A DNA stretch of 64,000 nt from Haloplanus rubicundus (GCF_003342675.1 NZ_CP031148.1:2852001-2916000), one strand, 5' to 3'; counted from the stretch's first letter, positions 25,787-35,137 are shown. Numbers and translations: made by a program. Notes: a model not told the origin generated them from the letters alone.

Positions 25787-27469
25787 ATGCCTCCCCGCTC
25801 CCGCGTCGCACTCCTCACCGTCGTCGTCGTCCTCGCAGCCGTCCAGCCGACGCTGGCGGGGACGGCGCCGACCGACGGGTCCCGGAGCGTCGGCGACGTG
25901 GGGCCGACCGTCGGCGCCGCGATAGAACGCCACCCGTCCGGGGCCGGCGCCACCGCCGACGCGCTCCGGTCGGTTCGGGCCGACACCGTCCACGAACGCG
26001 GCCACACGGGCACGGGCGTCTCGGTCGGCGTCATCGGGCAAGGGTTCGAGACGGAGGACGCGCTCGAACCCCACACCGCCGGCTGGCGACAGGTCGGTGA
26101 CGGCCCGCGCTCGACCGCCCACGACACCGCCGTCGCCGAAGTGGTGTCCGAGACGGCGCCGGACGCGAACCTGTATCTCGCGGGCGTCGGCCGGACGCCC
26201 ACGCCCGCGGAGTACGCCGCCGCCGTCGAGTGGCTGACCGCCCGCGGCGTCGACATCATCGTCGACTCCGGGAGCTACTTCCCGAGCGTCGCGGCCGACG
26301 AGCGACGGATCACCGCCGCCGCCGAACGGGCGAGCGACCGGGGCGTCGTCTTCGTCACCTCCGCCGGCAACTACGCGAACCGCCACTGGGCCGGGCCGGG
26401 CACCGCCGAGGGCTGGGTCGCCTTCGACGACGGCGACGCGGCGAACGCCCTCGCCGACGGCCAGCGGCTTCGGGGACGGGTGACCGTCCGCCTGCGCTGG
26501 CGCTCCGCCGCCGACTACGACCTGTATCTCTACCGCCGCCTGCCGAACGGCGACGACCCGGTCGTCGCGAAGTCCGTCGCCGACGAGGCCAGTCCGGGGC
26601 CCTCCATCGAGGGTATCGACGTGGCGGTGCCCGCGGGCCGGTACTACGTTGCCGTCTACGCCGACGACGGCGTCACCGACCCCGACCGCGTACAGGTGTT
26701 CGCCGCCCGGCACGAACTCGAACACACGACCGCCCGGGGGAGCATGCTCGCCCCCGCGACGAGCGACCGCGTGGTCGCCGTCGGCGCCGCGGCGGACGGC
26801 GAGCGCCTCGACTACAGTTCGCTCTCGGCGACGGGGGCGGTGGATCTGACCGCGCCCGCCGACGCCCGCACGCGCGCCGACCCCGACCTCACCGGCACGT
26901 CCGCCGCCGCCCCGTACGTCGCCGGCACCGCGGCGCTGGTGACGGCCGCCGGCGGCGACCCCTCGCCCGCCCGCGTCGAGTCCATCCTCGAACGCACCGC
27001 CGCGGGCGAGGGCGAGACGGTCGACGCGCTGGCCGCCGTCGAGGCTGCGACGGCGGCGGGTGCAGGGCCGGCGGCCGTCTCCGACGCGTCCGACGGGGGC
27101 TCGGCTGGCCCCACCATCTCGACCGACGGGACGGCGACGCTGGTCGACGTGTCCACCGGCCCCGAGGACGACGAGCGGCGGGTGACCGACGCGACGACGG
27201 ACGCGACGGGGGCGGACTCGGTCGACCGCGCCGCACGCAACGTCACCCGACCGGCTGGCGACGGAGAGCGGGCCGACGAGGAGCGCCGGACCGACGAGGG
27301 TCGCGACGGTACCGCGCGCGACGACGCCCGGGAGAACGGGGCCGACGAGCGAAACGGCGATGCGGGTGCGGACCGAAACACGGAACGTGACGGACGGGAC
27401 CGCGGAACGGAGTCGACCGACGGGGAGCGACGCGACGACACGTCCGACCGGCGGGACGGGGCGCGGTAA
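25787..27469 (+). CDS. Subtilase-like (S8) exported protein, aspartate missing
   Basis: A 560-residue exported S8-fold protein. A signal peptide (about 1-25, ending PTLAGTAP) precedes the subtilase domain. The catalytic Ser motif GTSAAAP (Ser372) and a His in AHDTAVAEVV (H112) are present, and the oxyanion Asn fits SAGNYANRHW (N195). The usual VIDTG Asp motif reads VGVIGQGF (about 80-87), so the Asp of the triad is replaced. Residues about 400-560 are an acidic Arg/Asp/Glu-rich tail without fold. It could be a divergent protease or an inactive homologue. It sits between the membrane-HTH gene (9 bases) and a DUF5658-like gene. Confidence 0.85.
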   Translation: MPPRSRVALLTVVVVLAAVQPTLAGTAPTDGSRSVGDVGPTVGAAIERHPSGAGATADALRSVRADTVHERGHTGTGVSVGVIGQGFETEDALEPHTAGWRQVGDGPRSTAHDTAVAEVVSETAPDANLYLAGVGRTPTPAEYAAAVEWLTARGVDIIVDSGSYFPSVAADERRITAAAERASDRGVVFVTSAGNYANRHWAGPGTAEGWVAFDDGDAANALADGQRLRGRVTVRLRWRSAADYDLYLYRRLPNGDDPVVAKSVADEASPGPSIEGIDVAVPAGRYYVAVYADDGVTDPDRVQVFAARHELEHTTARGSMLAPATSDRVVAVGAAADGERLDYSSLSATGAVDLTAPADARTRADPDLTGTSAAAPYVAGTAALVTAAGGDPSPARVESILERTAAGEGETVDALAAVEAATAAGAGPAAVSDASDGGSAGPTISTDGTATLVDVSTGPEDDERRVTDATTDATGADSVDRAARNVTRPAGDGERADEERRTDEGRDGTARDDARENGADERNGDAGADRNTERDGRDRGTESTDGERRDDTSDRRDGAR

Positions 27470-27472
27470 CCC

Positions 27473-27853
27473 GTGACGACGCGAATCGCGGAGTCGCGGA
27501 TCGAGGAGTACTGGGACTGGATCGCCGTTGCACTCTTTCTCCTCCTCGCGGTCGACCTGCTGACGACGCTCGCGGCCGCGCGCCTCGTCGGGACCGGCGC
27601 CGAGAGCAACCCGCTGATGCGGTGGCTGCTCGGGCGGAGCGTCCTCGTCGTGATCGGCGCCCACCTCGCCGTCGTGGTGCTCGTCACCGGCTGTTTCCGC
27701 CTGCTCGTCGAGCGTCTGCGGCGGACGCCGTCGCCCGCGAACCAGTATTTCGCGCTCGCCATCGAGGCGTGGCTGGGCGTCCTCGTCGCCGTCGGGCTCG
27801 GCGTCTTCGCCAACAACCTCAGCGTGATCGTCCTCGGCGGCAGCCTGCTGTGA
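27473..27853 (+). CDS. DUF5658-like membrane protein
   Basis: A 126-residue protein with about four helices and the recognisable DLLTTLAAARLVGTGAESNP segment (about residue 23) of the haloarchaeal DUF5658-like family. Start is GTG at 27473, three bases after the upstream stop, so it is cotranscribed with the subtilase-like gene. Function unknown. Confidence 0.78.
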   Translation: MTTRIAESRIEEYWDWIAVALFLLLAVDLLTTLAAARLVGTGAESNPLMRWLLGRSVLVVIGAHLAVVVLVTGCFRLLVERLRRTPSPANQYFALAIEAWLGVLVAVGLGVFANNLSVIVLGGSLL

Positions 27854-27859
27854 TACGGT

Positions 27860-27898
27860 GTAGTGTGAGTCATTACAACCGGTAACCAGTTACACTAC
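27860..27898. promoter_or_regulatory. Inverted repeat upstream of the XPD gene
   Basis: The arms gtagtgt (27860-27866) and acactac (27892-27898) flank a core with accggt. The repeat sits 13 bases before the XPD TATA box (ctttttat, 27914-27921), a position that could act as an operator or as a terminator for the upstream gene. Not tested. Confidence 0.35.
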
Positions 27899-27947
27899 TC
27901 CGTACGAGCCGAGCTTTTTATCCGGGGACGCCGCCAGCGTGGGGATA

Positions 27948-30395
27948 ATGGGCGAGACGTGGCGGGCGGTGTTCGGCCACGACGAGCCGTACCCCGAACA
28001 GGCCGACGGCATCGAGACGGCCATCGAGACGGCCGACCGGGGCGGGTTCGCGGTGATCGAAGGCGCCTGCGGCACCGGCAAGACGATGCTCGCGCTGACC
28101 GCGGGCATCGACCGCGTGCGCGACCCCGACTCCGACTTCGAGCGGGTGGTCGTGCTCACGAGCGTCAAACAGCAACTCCGACAGTTCGAGGCGGACGTGC
28201 GCACGATCAACGAGAACCTTCCCGACGACTGGCGGCCCGTCTCGGCGCTGACGCTCGTCGGCAAGGCCGACGTGTGTCCGTACAGCCGGGAGCGAGTGGG
28301 ACGGATCGACGAGTCGACCGTCTACGACCGCTGTGAGGGGCTCCGCGAGCGGACGCGCAACCTGACCGGGAGCGAAGGACCGACGACGGCGGCGACGCTG
28401 GCGTCGGAGGCCCGACAGGCTCAGACCGGCCTCCTCGACTCGGACGGCACCGCGTCGGCGACGCCGGACTACCTCGAAACTGCGGGCGAACCGACGCCCT
28501 ACCTTCCCGACACTGCCGAGTACGGCGACACCGAATACTGCCCCTTCTACGCGCAGTATCTCGACGATTTGCCCGAGGACGGCGACCCCGTCGAGGCCGT
28601 CCCCTTCGACTTCGCGGACGCCGGCCTCCTCGACACCGAGGACCTCGTCGGCCTCGCGGCGGGCCACGGCACCTGCCCGCACTCGATGCTCGGGGCGTTG
28701 CTCCCCCACGTCGAAGTCGTGATCGGCAACTACTACCACGCGTTCGACCCGCGGACGGTCGACTCCTTCACCGGCGCCCTCCTCGACGATTCGACCTTCG
28801 TGGTCTGTGACGAGGCGCACATGCTCGAACCGCGGGTGCGCGACCTGGTGAGCGACGGGGTGGCCGACGCCACCCTGCGGGACGCCGAGTCGGAACTGAC
28901 TCGGGTGATCCAGCCGGTCGAGTTCGACAGCGAGGCGTCGGAGACGCCTCGGGCAGCCGGCGAAACCGGCGACAGCGAGGGATCGAAGATCCCTCGGGCA
29001 GCCGGCGAAACCGGCGACGACGCGGAGCGGCGTTCCACCGGAACGGACTCGCAGGACGCCGCCCTCGTTCGCGGCGAACTGGAGGAGACGGACGTGAGTC
29101 TCGCGGAACTGAAAGAGACGCGGGCGTTCGTCCGCGACTTGCGCGAAGAACTCGACCGCCGGGTGCGCGCCCACCTCGACCGGGAGCATCCGGCGTGGCG
29201 GACGGCGATGGACGACCTGCCGGACGACGAAATCCCCCTCCGCGACCCGGAGACGCCGGAACCCGACCGGCTAACGGAGTGGGCCGAGGGCGCGTACGGC
29301 GACGACGTGTGGGTGCGCGCCGAGACGGTCGGCGCCGTCGTCGCGCGGGCGTTGAACGAACTGGAGGAGGAGGACCGCGAGCGTGCCGCCCCCACCGCAG
29401 GCCGGGTGCTGGGCGCGTGGTACCGCGCGGACCACGGTCGGTACTTCCGGTCGATCGATCTCTCGCGGACGTGGAACGAGGCCGAACCCCCCGATTCGTG
29501 GCGCCGCGCCTACAACGCGCGGCTGTCGCTACACAACTGCGTCCCCGGCGACGCCATCGCGGACCGCCTGGGCGACTTCGGCGGCGGCGTGTTGATGTCG
29601 GCGACGCTCGAACCGCTGTCGGTGTTCCGGACCGTCACGGGACTGGACGACCTGGAGGCCGACGGCCGACCGGTCGTCGAGCGGACGTACGGTCTCTCCT
29701 TCCCCGCCGAGAACCGCGCGAGTTTCGCCGTCGACGCGCCGGCCTTCACCCACGAGAACCGCGGGTCGCCGGGGTCGGAGAGCGACACCAGGCGGATGTA
29801 CGTCGACGCCGTCGCCGAGGTGGCGAGTCGGGAGGGGAACGTCCTGGTCGGGATGCCGAACTACGCCGAGGCGGAGTGGATGGCCGGCGAGTTGGAGGCC
29901 CGTCTCGACACGCCAGTGCTGCTCGACGAGTCGAGCGACGACGGGGCGACGGAGGCGTTGAAGTCGGACTTCTTCGCCGGCGGGTCGAAGACGCTCGTCA
30001 CCAGCCTCCGGGGGACGCTCACGGAGGGCGTCGACTACCGGGGTGACCGCCTGCACGCGGCGGTGGTCTGTGGGGTCCCCCTCGTCGATACGACGCTGCC
30101 GCGAACGCGGGCGGTCGTGACGGCGTACGACCGCGCGTTCGGGAGCGACGGGCGCGGCGGCCGAAGCGGGTTCGAGACCGCGCTGACGGTGCCGGCGGTC
30201 AGGAAGGCCCGGCAGGCGGTCGGGCGGGTGATCCGCGGGCCCGACGAGCGCGGGGTCCGCGTGTTCGTCGACACCCGCTACGCTCGCGACCGGTGGAACG
30301 GCGTGCGGGAGTATTTCCCCGAGTGGGAGCGCGAGGAGTTCCAGCCCGTCAGCCCGGATATGCTGTCGCTGGGGCTGGAGCGGTTCGGCGGATAG
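27948..30395 (+). CDS. XPD/Rad3-type DNA helicase
   Basis: An 815-residue superfamily-2 5'-3' helicase of the XPD/Rad3/DinG group used in DNA repair. Walker A is GACGTGKT (K45), the Fe-S-cluster cysteines are C110, C129, C198 and C243, Walker B is DEAH (D288-H291), and motif VI QAVGRVIRG lies near residue 755. ATG 27948 is preferred over GTG 27939 because a TATA box (ctttttat) ends 27 bases upstream. After the DEAH box a linker of about 50 residues (about 320-370) contains the 45-base hairpin repeat listed separately and a variable TGTDSQ segment. The insertion is unlike the flanking protein. Confidence 0.93.
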   Translation: MGETWRAVFGHDEPYPEQADGIETAIETADRGGFAVIEGACGTGKTMLALTAGIDRVRDPDSDFERVVVLTSVKQQLRQFEADVRTINENLPDDWRPVSALTLVGKADVCPYSRERVGRIDESTVYDRCEGLRERTRNLTGSEGPTTAATLASEARQAQTGLLDSDGTASATPDYLETAGEPTPYLPDTAEYGDTEYCPFYAQYLDDLPEDGDPVEAVPFDFADAGLLDTEDLVGLAAGHGTCPHSMLGALLPHVEVVIGNYYHAFDPRTVDSFTGALLDDSTFVVCDEAHMLEPRVRDLVSDGVADATLRDAESELTRVIQPVEFDSEASETPRAAGETGDSEGSKIPRAAGETGDDAERRSTGTDSQDAALVRGELEETDVSLAELKETRAFVRDLREELDRRVRAHLDREHPAWRTAMDDLPDDEIPLRDPETPEPDRLTEWAEGAYGDDVWVRAETVGAVVARALNELEEEDRERAAPTAGRVLGAWYRADHGRYFRSIDLSRTWNEAEPPDSWRRAYNARLSLHNCVPGDAIADRLGDFGGGVLMSATLEPLSVFRTVTGLDDLEADGRPVVERTYGLSFPAENRASFAVDAPAFTHENRGSPGSESDTRRMYVDAVAEVASREGNVLVGMPNYAEAEWMAGELEARLDTPVLLDESSDDGATEALKSDFFAGGSKTLVTSLRGTLTEGVDYRGDRLHAAVVCGVPLVDTTLPRTRAVVTAYDRAFGSDGRGGRSGFETALTVPAVRKARQAVGRVIRGPDERGVRVFVDTRYARDRWNGVREYFPEWEREEFQPVSPDMLSLGLERFGG
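28925..29018 (+). repeat. Two tandem 45-bp hairpin units inside the XPD helicase gene
   Basis: Unit 1 spans 28925-28969 and unit 2 spans 28970-29014, with a final cgac. Each encodes 15 residues (D327-G341 and D342-G356) ending PRAAGETG. Each holds two hairpins. Stem A is cgaggcgtc/gacgcctcg in unit 1 and cgagggatc/gatccctcg in unit 2: two base pairs change on both arms so pairing is kept. Stem B is gccgg/ccggc in both. A partial match (cagccggcgaaa) recurs near 63092. Confidence 0.85.
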
Positions 30396-30590
30396 TTATC
30401 GGGGCCGCCGCCCGCTCCAGTCCTCGCGACACTCGCCGTCACAGAAGTGAAGATGCTCGACGGCCCCCTCGTCGACCCACGAGACGACCCGATGGTTCGG
30501 TTCCTGCATGATCTTCTTCCCACACGTATGACACGTCGGTGCGGTGCTCTCGTCGACGTCCTCCCCAATATCGGATGTGGGGTCGATCAT
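30396..30590 (-). CDS. Small zinc-binding protein (64 aa, DUF7576-like)
   Basis: A 64-residue protein with CHTCGKKIM (about 18-26) and HFCDGECRED near the end, making a plausible four-Cys zinc site, and an Asp/Glu-rich N-terminus. The start at 30590 is supported by a TATA-like ttaaat about 30 bases upstream; an ATG nine codons earlier is possible. It abuts the XPD stop without gap, convergently. The family name is from memory and tentative. Confidence 0.75.
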   Translation of the reverse strand: MIDPTSDIGEDVDESTAPTCHTCGKKIMQEPNHRVVSWVDEGAVEHLHFCDGECREDWSGRRPR

Positions 30591-30649
30591 CTTTCCAGTC
30601 AGTAACGGGGAGCCCATCTTAAATCCCGCTAACTCGGCCGGCACGGGAG

Positions 30650-31999
30650 TCACCCGCCGGGATGGGGGCAGCGCAGCGTCGTCCGGCTGCCGGGGTCGGT
30701 GATCGTCCGCTCGCGGCCGTCGGGCCAGCGGACCGTGACCTCGTGGGGCGTCGCCGTCCCGAGACCGAAGTGGGCGACGGGCTCCATCTGACAGAGGTAG
30801 CCGCTCCCGGGGTCGACGAGGCGGCTCTGTCGCCCGTCGCCGGTCGTCAGGTCGACCCGGGCACCGCGGGCGGGCGCCCCGTCGGGGGTGAGCGGGCGGA
30901 CTCGGAGCCAGTCGCCGTCGTTGGGGGCGGTAAACAGGGAGAGCGGTTGCGCCTCGGCCTCGCCGTGGACGACGAGGAGTTCGAGCGTCCCGTCGCCGTC
31001 GAGGTCGGCGACGGCGGCGCCGGTGCCCATGCCCTCGGGTTCGAGGGCGTCGCCGACGCCCGTCTGGACCCACTCGCCGTCGTATTCGAGCAGGCGGTTG
31101 GGGGCGCCGAGACAGTTGACGAACAGTTCCTGCCGGCCGTCGTTGTCGAAGTCGGCGGCGACGACGGTGCGGACGCGCGCCGGGCGGGCGAGGGCGGGCG
31201 GGGCGGTGTCCACGAATCCGTCGCCGTCGTGAGCGAAGAGTCGATTCTCGCCGTTCCAGTTGCCACAGACGATGTCGGGGGTCGCCGCGCCGTCGGGGGC
31301 GACGAGCGCCGCCCCGCGGGCGTTCTCCTCGGCGTCGGCGACGCCGCACTCCCGGGCCACGTCGACGAACGTGCCGCCGACGTTCCGGAGCAGGAGGTTC
31401 GGCCCCCGTTCGGCGCCGACGAACACGTCCGTCCGCTCCGAGAGGATGGGACCGGCGGCAATCGACCGCCCGCCGGTCACCACGTCGAGGCCCACCGCGT
31501 CCGCGAGGTCGGTGATGCCGCCGTCGTCGCCCACCTCGTAGAAGCGGGCGGGGGCGCCGTAGCCGGTGACGAACATCCCGTACCGACCGGTTCCGAGGCG
31601 GTCGATGGCGGCGACCGAGCGGCCGACGTGGTAGTTCTCGCGCCCGCGATTCACCGGATCGGCGAAGAGGTCGCGCCACGTCCCCTCGCCGGTCGGATCG
31701 AGGAGGAGGTCCGCCTCCGCGGAGGTGCCGCCGAAGGCGGCGACGTTGTGGACGTACACCTCCTCGCGACCGTCGGCGTCGAGGTCGGCGGCGGCGACGC
31801 CGATGGCGTGGCGCGCCTCGTCCGCGAGGACGCCACAGGCCACGTCGGCGACCGACCCGTCCGCCCAGCCGAGGACGCGGTTGGCGTTGCCGAAGCCCGC
31901 GACGAACACCCGTGGCCCGTCGGGACCGGTCGTGACGGCCGCGCCGTACCCTCGAAACGGGGGGTTGTCGGCGAGGTGTCCCGAGCGGTCCTCGAACAT
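30650..31999 (-). CDS. CRTAC1/ASPIC-like VCBS beta-propeller protein
   Basis: A 449-residue protein with repeated FG-GAP/VCBS-type segments ending in DxDxDG-like Ca loops (AAADLDADGREEVYVHN, VAADFDNDGRQELFVN, VADLDGDGTLELLVV), forming a beta-propeller. The C-terminal ~85 residues (NDGDWLRVRPLTPDG, GSGYLCQMEPVAHFGLG, VTVRWPDG) match the ASPIC/UnbV domain. No signal peptide is seen, so it may be cytoplasmic. The start is ATG 31999; GTG 32005 is an alternative. Role unknown. Confidence 0.88.
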   Translation of the reverse strand: MFEDRSGHLADNPPFRGYGAAVTTGPDGPRVFVAGFGNANRVLGWADGSVADVACGVLADEARHAIGVAAADLDADGREEVYVHNVAAFGGTSAEADLLLDPTGEGTWRDLFADPVNRGRENYHVGRSVAAIDRLGTGRYGMFVTGYGAPARFYEVGDDGGITDLADAVGLDVVTGGRSIAAGPILSERTDVFVGAERGPNLLLRNVGGTFVDVARECGVADAEENARGAALVAPDGAATPDIVCGNWNGENRLFAHDGDGFVDTAPPALARPARVRTVVAADFDNDGRQELFVNCLGAPNRLLEYDGEWVQTGVGDALEPEGMGTGAAVADLDGDGTLELLVVHGEAEAQPLSLFTAPNDGDWLRVRPLTPDGAPARGARVDLTTGDGRQSRLVDPGSGYLCQMEPVAHFGLGTATPHEVTVRWPDGRERTITDPGSRTTLRCPHPGG

Positions 32000-32074
32000 A
32001 CTCACCCCAGACGATGCGGAGTTAAGAGTCGCACGCTCCTCGCCGGGGCGGCGGGCCCTCCCGGGCGAGCCGTC

Positions 32075-33793
32075 TCAGTCCTCGTACGCGTCCGAGAGGG
32101 TGCGCTGGACCGCCTCCTCGCCCACCGCGGCGGCGAGGTGTTCGAACCCCTGTCGCACCCGTCGGTCGCCCGCGTTGGCGACGAGGCGGGAGACGATGAA
32201 CTCCGGCGTCGACTTGCCGACGGTGCCGAAGCGGGGCTGGTAGTCCACCCGGAGCGCCAACTCCGGCGTCAGCCCCTCGGCGAAGATGCCGTCGATCCGT
32301 GCGGCCGGAGGCAGCGGGCTCAGATCGTCCGCGAGGTGGGTGACGTACACCCCGAGGGCGCCGCGGTCGACGGTCAGATCCACCAAGCCGTTCAACAGGT
32401 CCGCGGCGCGGCCGGGTTCGGTGATCGCCTCGAACTCGTCGACCAGCATCAGCGTCCGGCCGTCGTCGGTCAGGGGCGGGACGATTGACTTCAGCGTCGA
32501 CTCCAGCACCCCCGCATTGAAGCTCGCGTGCCGGCGGTGGAAGACGATGGCGTCGAACGCCCCCACGGCGGCGCGGTCGGCGGGGACGGGCAGCCCCATC
32601 GCCGCCAGCAGCGCGACCGAACAGCACGTCTCCAGCAGGGTCGTCTTCCCGCCGCTGTTCGCCCCCGTCAACACGGCCACGCGGTCGCCCGTCGGCGGCG
32701 ACAGGTCGTGGTCGCCGACCGCGTAGTCCACGGGGTCCGGATCGTCGAGAAAGAGGTTTCGCGCGCCCTCGACGGCGAGGCCGTCGCCCCCCAGCGCCGG
32801 CCGCGTGAGGTCGTGGGCCGCCGCGAACCGCGCGAGCGACAGATCGAGGGCCACGTCGTCGACGGCGGCGACCGCCCGGTCCACGTCCTCGCGAGCGTCG
32901 GCGATGGACGCGCGGAGGCCGTCCTCGACCTCGCGCTCCCGGTCCGCGACCCGGCGTTCCAGGTCGTCGACCAGCGCCCGGAGCGCCGTGCTCACGAAGT
33001 CGGCGGCGTCGTGGGCCTCGTCGGGCGCCACCTCCTCGATTGCCGAACGCGAGAGCCGCGTCTCGCGGTCCACGTAGTCGGCGAAGGCCCGGCGGAAATC
33101 TTCCAGATCACGGACGCCCGTCTCCCGGATCCGCTCTAGCACGTCGAACGCGGAGTTCTCCAGGTCGCGCGCGTCGTCGAGGCGGCCGCGCAGGTCGTCG
33201 AGGCGGTCGTCCGCGCCCGCGGCCACGCCGTCGGCGGTGACGTACTGCAGGGCGTCGGCCGCCTCCCGGACCGCGTCGGGGTCGATGTCGCCGAGGGCGT
33301 CGAACGTCGCCCCGTCGAGTCCGGCGTCCCGGAGCGCGAGGACGGCGTCGACGGCGGCGCGTTCGGTGCCGGCCGCCGAGTCGTAGGCGTCGAAGGCGTC
33401 CACGACCGCCGCCCGACCTGCGTCGTCGAGACCGGTCCACGCCTCGCGCGCGGCGTCGACGGCGTCCAGTCGGTCGACCACGGCGTCGGGATTCGAGAGC
33501 GGCGTCAGGACGCGAATCCGGTCGGCGGCGTGGCGAGTGAGCGCGTACTCGCTCGCCAGCGCCAGCAGGTCGTCGTACACCTCGCGGGTGTCGCGGGTGG
33601 CCAGCGCGTCCATCCCCGCCTCGTCGTTGGCGCGGCGGAGGATACGCGTCGCCCGCCCCCGCGTGATCCCCGCATCGGTCAGTGCGCGCACGTCCGCGGA
33701 TTCGATGGCCTCGACGGCAGCCTCCTCGCCCAGCGCCTCTCGGAGGCGCTCGCTCGTCTTCGGCCCCACGCCCCAGTAATCCTCCAGTCGCAT
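32075..33793 (-). CDS. MutS-like ATPase with N-terminal helix-hairpin-helix
   Basis: A 572-residue protein of the archaeal MutS-related group. An HhH segment (about 1-55: YWGVGPKTSERLREALG, GITRGRATRILRRA) is followed by helical lever/clamp regions (about 60-330) and a MutS-type ABC ATPase: Walker A GANSGGKTT (377-385), the segment HASFNAGVLESTLKS, and Walker B TLMLVDEFEAI. It lacks the MutS1 mismatch-recognition domain, so mismatch repair is uncertain; a role in recombination or DNA structure recognition is possible. No MutL is nearby. Confidence 0.88.
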   Translation of the reverse strand: MRLEDYWGVGPKTSERLREALGEEAAVEAIESADVRALTDAGITRGRATRILRRANDEAGMDALATRDTREVYDDLLALASEYALTRHAADRIRVLTPLSNPDAVVDRLDAVDAAREAWTGLDDAGRAAVVDAFDAYDSAAGTERAAVDAVLALRDAGLDGATFDALGDIDPDAVREAADALQYVTADGVAAGADDRLDDLRGRLDDARDLENSAFDVLERIRETGVRDLEDFRRAFADYVDRETRLSRSAIEEVAPDEAHDAADFVSTALRALVDDLERRVADREREVEDGLRASIADAREDVDRAVAAVDDVALDLSLARFAAAHDLTRPALGGDGLAVEGARNLFLDDPDPVDYAVGDHDLSPPTGDRVAVLTGANSGGKTTLLETCCSVALLAAMGLPVPADRAAVGAFDAIVFHRRHASFNAGVLESTLKSIVPPLTDDGRTLMLVDEFEAITEPGRAADLLNGLVDLTVDRGALGVYVTHLADDLSPLPPAARIDGIFAEGLTPELALRVDYQPRFGTVGKSTPEFIVSRLVANAGDRRVRQGFEHLAAAVGEEAVQRTLSDAYED

Positions 33794-33942
33794 ACCGGAG
33801 GCAGTCGGGCGGGGCGTATAGTGGTTGCCTCCGAGGTGGCGCCGGACGGTCGGTCATCGGGCGGGCCGAAGTCGAACGTGCGTCGAGCGCCGTCGGCCCG
33901 TTCGGGCGCCGACGGTAGCCGTGCGGCGCGCGGTCCGACGGG

Positions 33943-34848
33943 CTATCCCGAGACGTCTTCCGGAGGGGATAAATCCCGCCCGAACTCGTCGAACTCGTCG
34001 AACGACTCGGGGAACTCCGTCGGGAGCCGTCGGCGCTCGCGGTTGTCCGGAAGCGGTCCCAGGTCGTTGGCGACCGGCTCCCACCCCGGTTTGACTTTGA
34101 CGCTCTTTGCCGGCGACCCGGCGACGATGTGGTGGGCCGGCGCATCACCCAGCGTCGTCGCCCCCGCTCCGACCATCGCGTTCCGTCCGATCCGACAGCC
34201 GGCGCTGATCATCGAGCCGTACCCGAGTCGAACGTCGTCCTCGAGGATCGTCTCGTAGGTCGTTACGTCCGTCTGATCGACGGTGTCGTGGTCGTGGGTG
34301 TGGACGTGGCTTCGGTCCGCGATGGAGACCCGATCACCGACCGAGAGCCGTCCACGGTCGTCGAGGAGGACGTCGTTGTGGACGACGACGTTGTCGCCCA
34401 TGACGATATTGTGACCGCACTGGATCTTGATTCCGCCGAACAGGCGAAGTCCGTCGCCGGCTTCGGCGAACAGGTGGTTCGCGAGGGTCTGTCGAAAGGG
34501 AATCGCGAACGCGAGGTTGTTCGACAGGGGCGACAGATCGAACCCCTGCCAGAGATACCGGAGGCACTTCGCCTCCTGCAGCGCCGAGAGCTTCTGTTCC
34601 GCCCAGTGTTCGGTTTCGACGAGTGCGTTCCGTGGGTCGTAGCTTCGAACTCGAGCGCCGGTTATCGGTGGGAGCGACTCCCCGTTTCGATACCGTTGGT
34701 ACGCGTCCCAGTCGCCGAACAGGTCGGCGAGTAACTCCGCGACGGTGGGAGCGAGGGGCTCCTCCGTGAGCCGCGTATGGATATGCTCGATGGTTTCATC
34801 GATCGTCGCCTGTGCCTCCGGTGGGATGTCGACGTGGCGTTTCGTCAT
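33943..34848 (-). CDS. Hexapeptide-repeat (LbH) acyltransferase
   Basis: A 301-residue protein with a left-handed beta-helix of hexapeptide repeats (IKIQCGHNIVMGDNVVVHNDVLLDD..., VRLGYGSMISAGCRIGRNAMVGAGA) and the trimer-type cap AHHIVAGSPAKSVK (about 252). A helical N-terminal 140 residues precedes. It likely transfers an acyl group to a sugar or other acceptor; substrate unknown. The C-terminal tail is acidic. Its nearest neighbours are unrelated. Confidence 0.87.
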   Translation of the reverse strand: MTKRHVDIPPEAQATIDETIEHIHTRLTEEPLAPTVAELLADLFGDWDAYQRYRNGESLPPITGARVRSYDPRNALVETEHWAEQKLSALQEAKCLRYLWQGFDLSPLSNNLAFAIPFRQTLANHLFAEAGDGLRLFGGIKIQCGHNIVMGDNVVVHNDVLLDDRGRLSVGDRVSIADRSHVHTHDHDTVDQTDVTTYETILEDDVRLGYGSMISAGCRIGRNAMVGAGATTLGDAPAHHIVAGSPAKSVKVKPGWEPVANDLGPLPDNRERRRLPTEFPESFDEFDEFGRDLSPPEDVSG

Positions 34849-35137
34849 AGTGTGTCCGGACTGATCGGTGGCTTCCGTCGTGAGCCGGGCAGTGGATTAC
34901 GATGAGTGTACGGTAGTCGTACGAATCTGCATCCACATGACTCGTATATGCGGTTAGAAGCTGTTAAGTGTGGATCTTAGAGCACATTTTGCAAAACAGT
35001 TGTAAATCGGTTCTCCCACGCACCGGGCCCGGAGCAGGTGAGCGCTCGCCTCGCCGCCGCCGTACGGTACGGCCGACCGACCGAGTGGGCGTCCCGACAA
35101 CGACACGCCTTTTCAGCCGCACGCGCAACAGCCACAC

